This document shows, one piece after another, positions 62,804 through 64,000 of a DNA stretch of 64,000 bases (the stretch's first letter is position 1; each line of letters begins with the position of its first letter). The notes beneath the pieces were generated by a model. That model searched no databases. It was not told the origin of the DNA and saw nothing but the letters and a program-made list of their open reading frames with translations. Origin of the DNA: Paenibacillus curdlanolyticus YK9 (GTDB lineage Bacteria > Bacillota > Bacilli > Paenibacillales > Paenibacillaceae); NCBI RefSeq assembly GCF_000179615.1, contig NZ_AEDD01000012.1, forward strand, positions 62,001 through 126,000, given 5' to 3'. The translations under genes and the position numbers were made by a program.

Positions 62804-63817
62804 CTAGCGCTGAAACAGCTCGATAAACACCGCCGTGACGAATACATTGGCCAGCGACAGCGGGAGCAGCACCTTCCAGCCCAGTCCCATCAGCTGATCG
62901 ACGCGGATACGCGGCAATGTCGCCCGCAGCCAGAACAAGAAAAAAACGATAAACGCAAACTTCAGCCCGAACCAGATAATGCCCGGCACAAAATCAAGAA
63001 ATGGCGCTGGCGCATGCCAGCCGCCGAGAAACAGCGTCGTCGCAAGCCCCGCAATCGCATAGACGTATACATATTCCGTCAGCATGAAGAACGCGAAGCG
63101 GAAGCCGCTGTACTCGACATGGTAGCCTGCTACCAGCTCCGATTCCGCCTCCGGCAGATCGAACGGCGTCCGATTCAGCTCCGACACCGCCGCTACGATG
63201 AAGACGGCGAAGCCGATAATCTGGGGCAGGAAGTTCCAGTCCCAGAACCAGCCGCCGGATTGCCCGTCTACGATGCCCCGCAAATTGAGCGTTCCGCTCA
63301 TCATGACAACGCCCGTCACCGAGATGACGAGCGGCACCTCATAGCTGATCATTTGCGCAGCCGAGCGCATCCCGCCGAGCAGCGCGTACTTGTTGTTGGA
63401 CGCCCAGCCGCCAAGCACGATCGCGAGCGTGGAAATGCCGGACAACGCGACATAATAGAGCAGCCCGACGTTAAGGTCAGCGAAATAAAGCTTCTGCGTG
63501 TACGGGATAACGGCCAGCACGGCAAACGAAGGAACGAAGGCCAGCACTGGCGCGAACATGAACAGCGCCCGGTCGGCTTTGCGAGGAATCGTATCTTCCT
63601 TGATGAGCAGCTTCAAGATATCGGCAACGGACTGCAGAAGGCCGAGCGGGCCTACCCGATTCGGTCCGATTCGATACTGCATCCAGCCGATGACTTTGCG
63701 CTCGAAATAGATGGCATACGTTACAAAACCAAGCACGGCGAGCATCAGCACGACGCCCCAGAGGAAGATGATCAAGGCTGTGCTCCAGGTCATAGGCGAA
63801 GCAAGCAGCGAGCCCAT
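62804..63817 (-). CDS. nuoH: NADH-quinone oxidoreductase subunit H
   Basis: The 337-residue membrane subunit at the quinone site. Landmarks are R-K-V-I-G-W-M-Q-Y-R-I-G-P-N-R-V-G and E-L-N-R-T-P-F-D-L-P-E-A-E-S-E-L-V-A-G. The ATG at 63817 overlaps the nuoD stop by one base (TAATG). Confidence 0.96.
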   Translation of the reverse strand: MGSLLASPMTWSTALIIFLWGVVLMLAVLGFVTYAIYFERKVIGWMQYRIGPNRVGPLGLLQSVADILKLLIKEDTIPRKADRALFMFAPVLAFVPSFAVLAVIPYTQKLYFADLNVGLLYYVALSGISTLAIVLGGWASNNKYALLGGMRSAAQMISYEVPLVISVTGVVMMSGTLNLRGIVDGQSGGWFWDWNFLPQIIGFAVFIVAAVSELNRTPFDLPEAESELVAGYHVEYSGFRFAFFMLTEYVYVYAIAGLATTLFLGGWHAPAPFLDFVPGIIWFGLKFAFIVFFLFWLRATLPRIRVDQLMGLGWKVLLPLSLANVFVTAVFIELFQR

Positions 63818-64000
63818 TAGCAGTCGACCTCCCCGACGACAATGTCGATGCCGCCCAGTATCGTAATCAGGTTCGTCATCGTTTCGCCGACGAGCAGCTT
63901 CGGCAAAATTTGAAGGTTCACGAACGAAGGCCGCCGGAACTTGAGCCGATAGGGCTCCGCCTTGCCTTTGGACACGATATGGCAGCCGATCTCCCCGCGG
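63817..64000 (-). CDS. nuoD: NADH-quinone oxidoreductase subunit D, C-terminal fragment
   Basis: Only the last 60 codons are in the window. The sequence R-G-E-I-G-C-H-I-V-S-K-G, P-Y-R-L-K-F-R-R-P-S-F-V-N-L-Q and the end G-G-I-D-I-V-V-G-E-V-D-C match the C terminus of NuoD (49-kDa family). The direct step from nuoD to nuoH implies that nuoG, nuoE and nuoF do not lie between, as in Bacillus-type and Paenibacillus-type 11-subunit complexes. Confidence 0.92.
   Translation of the reverse strand, partial: RGEIGCHIVSKGKAEPYRLKFRRPSFVNLQILPKLLVGETMTNLITILGGIDIVVGEVDC

Overview
The window looks like a chromosomal core segment of an endospore-forming, flagellated, S-layer-bearing Firmicute of the Paenibacillus type. 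Supporting evidence is the set of sporulation genes (spoIIQ, spoIID, spoIIID, an alpha/beta SASP), a DegS/DegU pair, comF genes, several SLH-domain surface proteins beside csaB/tagA/tagO, and the gene order murA-spoIID-spoIIQ-spoIIID-mbl-flhO-flhP-fabZ, which is also known from Bacillus. Almost every gene is on the minus strand. Only two genes, a BIG2-repeat secreted protein and a lipoprotein, are on the plus strand. I see no prophage, transposase, CRISPR array, rRNA or tRNA.

Layout, read from low to high coordinate (transcription mostly runs the other way). 1-2.4 kb: start of comFC and a comFA with a large low-complexity insert. 2.7-3.2 kb: a small membrane-anchored GT2-like protein. 3.8-7.0 kb: a four-gene unit of ECF-type sigma factor, anti-sigma factor, a membrane protein with three TM2-like repeats and a three-TM protein. 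7.1-9.1 kb: degU and degS. 9.1-28.8 kb: a surface-protein region with a phosphodiester glycosidase, a Big_5/SwmB/SLH protein, metK, an SASP, two secreted proteins of unknown function, the probable major S-layer protein and a second large SLH protein. 29-36 kb: wall-polymer genes tagO, tagA, csaB, a DUF5693 membrane protein and a phosphohexomutase. CsaB pyruvylates the secondary polymer that SLH domains bind, so this block and the SLH genes form one functional system. 36-46 kb: fabZ, a CDP-alcohol phosphatidyltransferase, the BIG2 protein, an EpuA-like protein, flhP, flhO, mbl, spoIIID, spoIIQ and spoIID. 46-50.5 kb: a MacAB-like ABC exporter with its adaptor and a divergent Gly/Gln-rich lipoprotein, followed by an array of seven 51-bp hairpin repeats. 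50.8-56 kb: murA, a DUF1146 protein and a cell-surface subtilase with SLH domains. 56-64 kb: NADH-quinone oxidoreductase genes nuoN, M, L, K, J, I and H and the 3' end of nuoD, in one tightly packed operon.

Most of this is ordinary core genome and I do not see a clear new defence or mobile system. The items most worth a second look are the seven-copy 51-bp hairpin array at 50447-50803, the sigma/anti-sigma/triple-TM2 operon whose sigma gene seems to start at ATT, the insert between the Q motif and Walker A of ComFA, the low-complexity insert in the exporter adaptor next to a repeat-rich lipoprotein, and the promoter with an adjacent inverted repeat in front of the S-layer gene. Starts were chosen from ribosome binding sites and family alignment by eye; no database search was possible.
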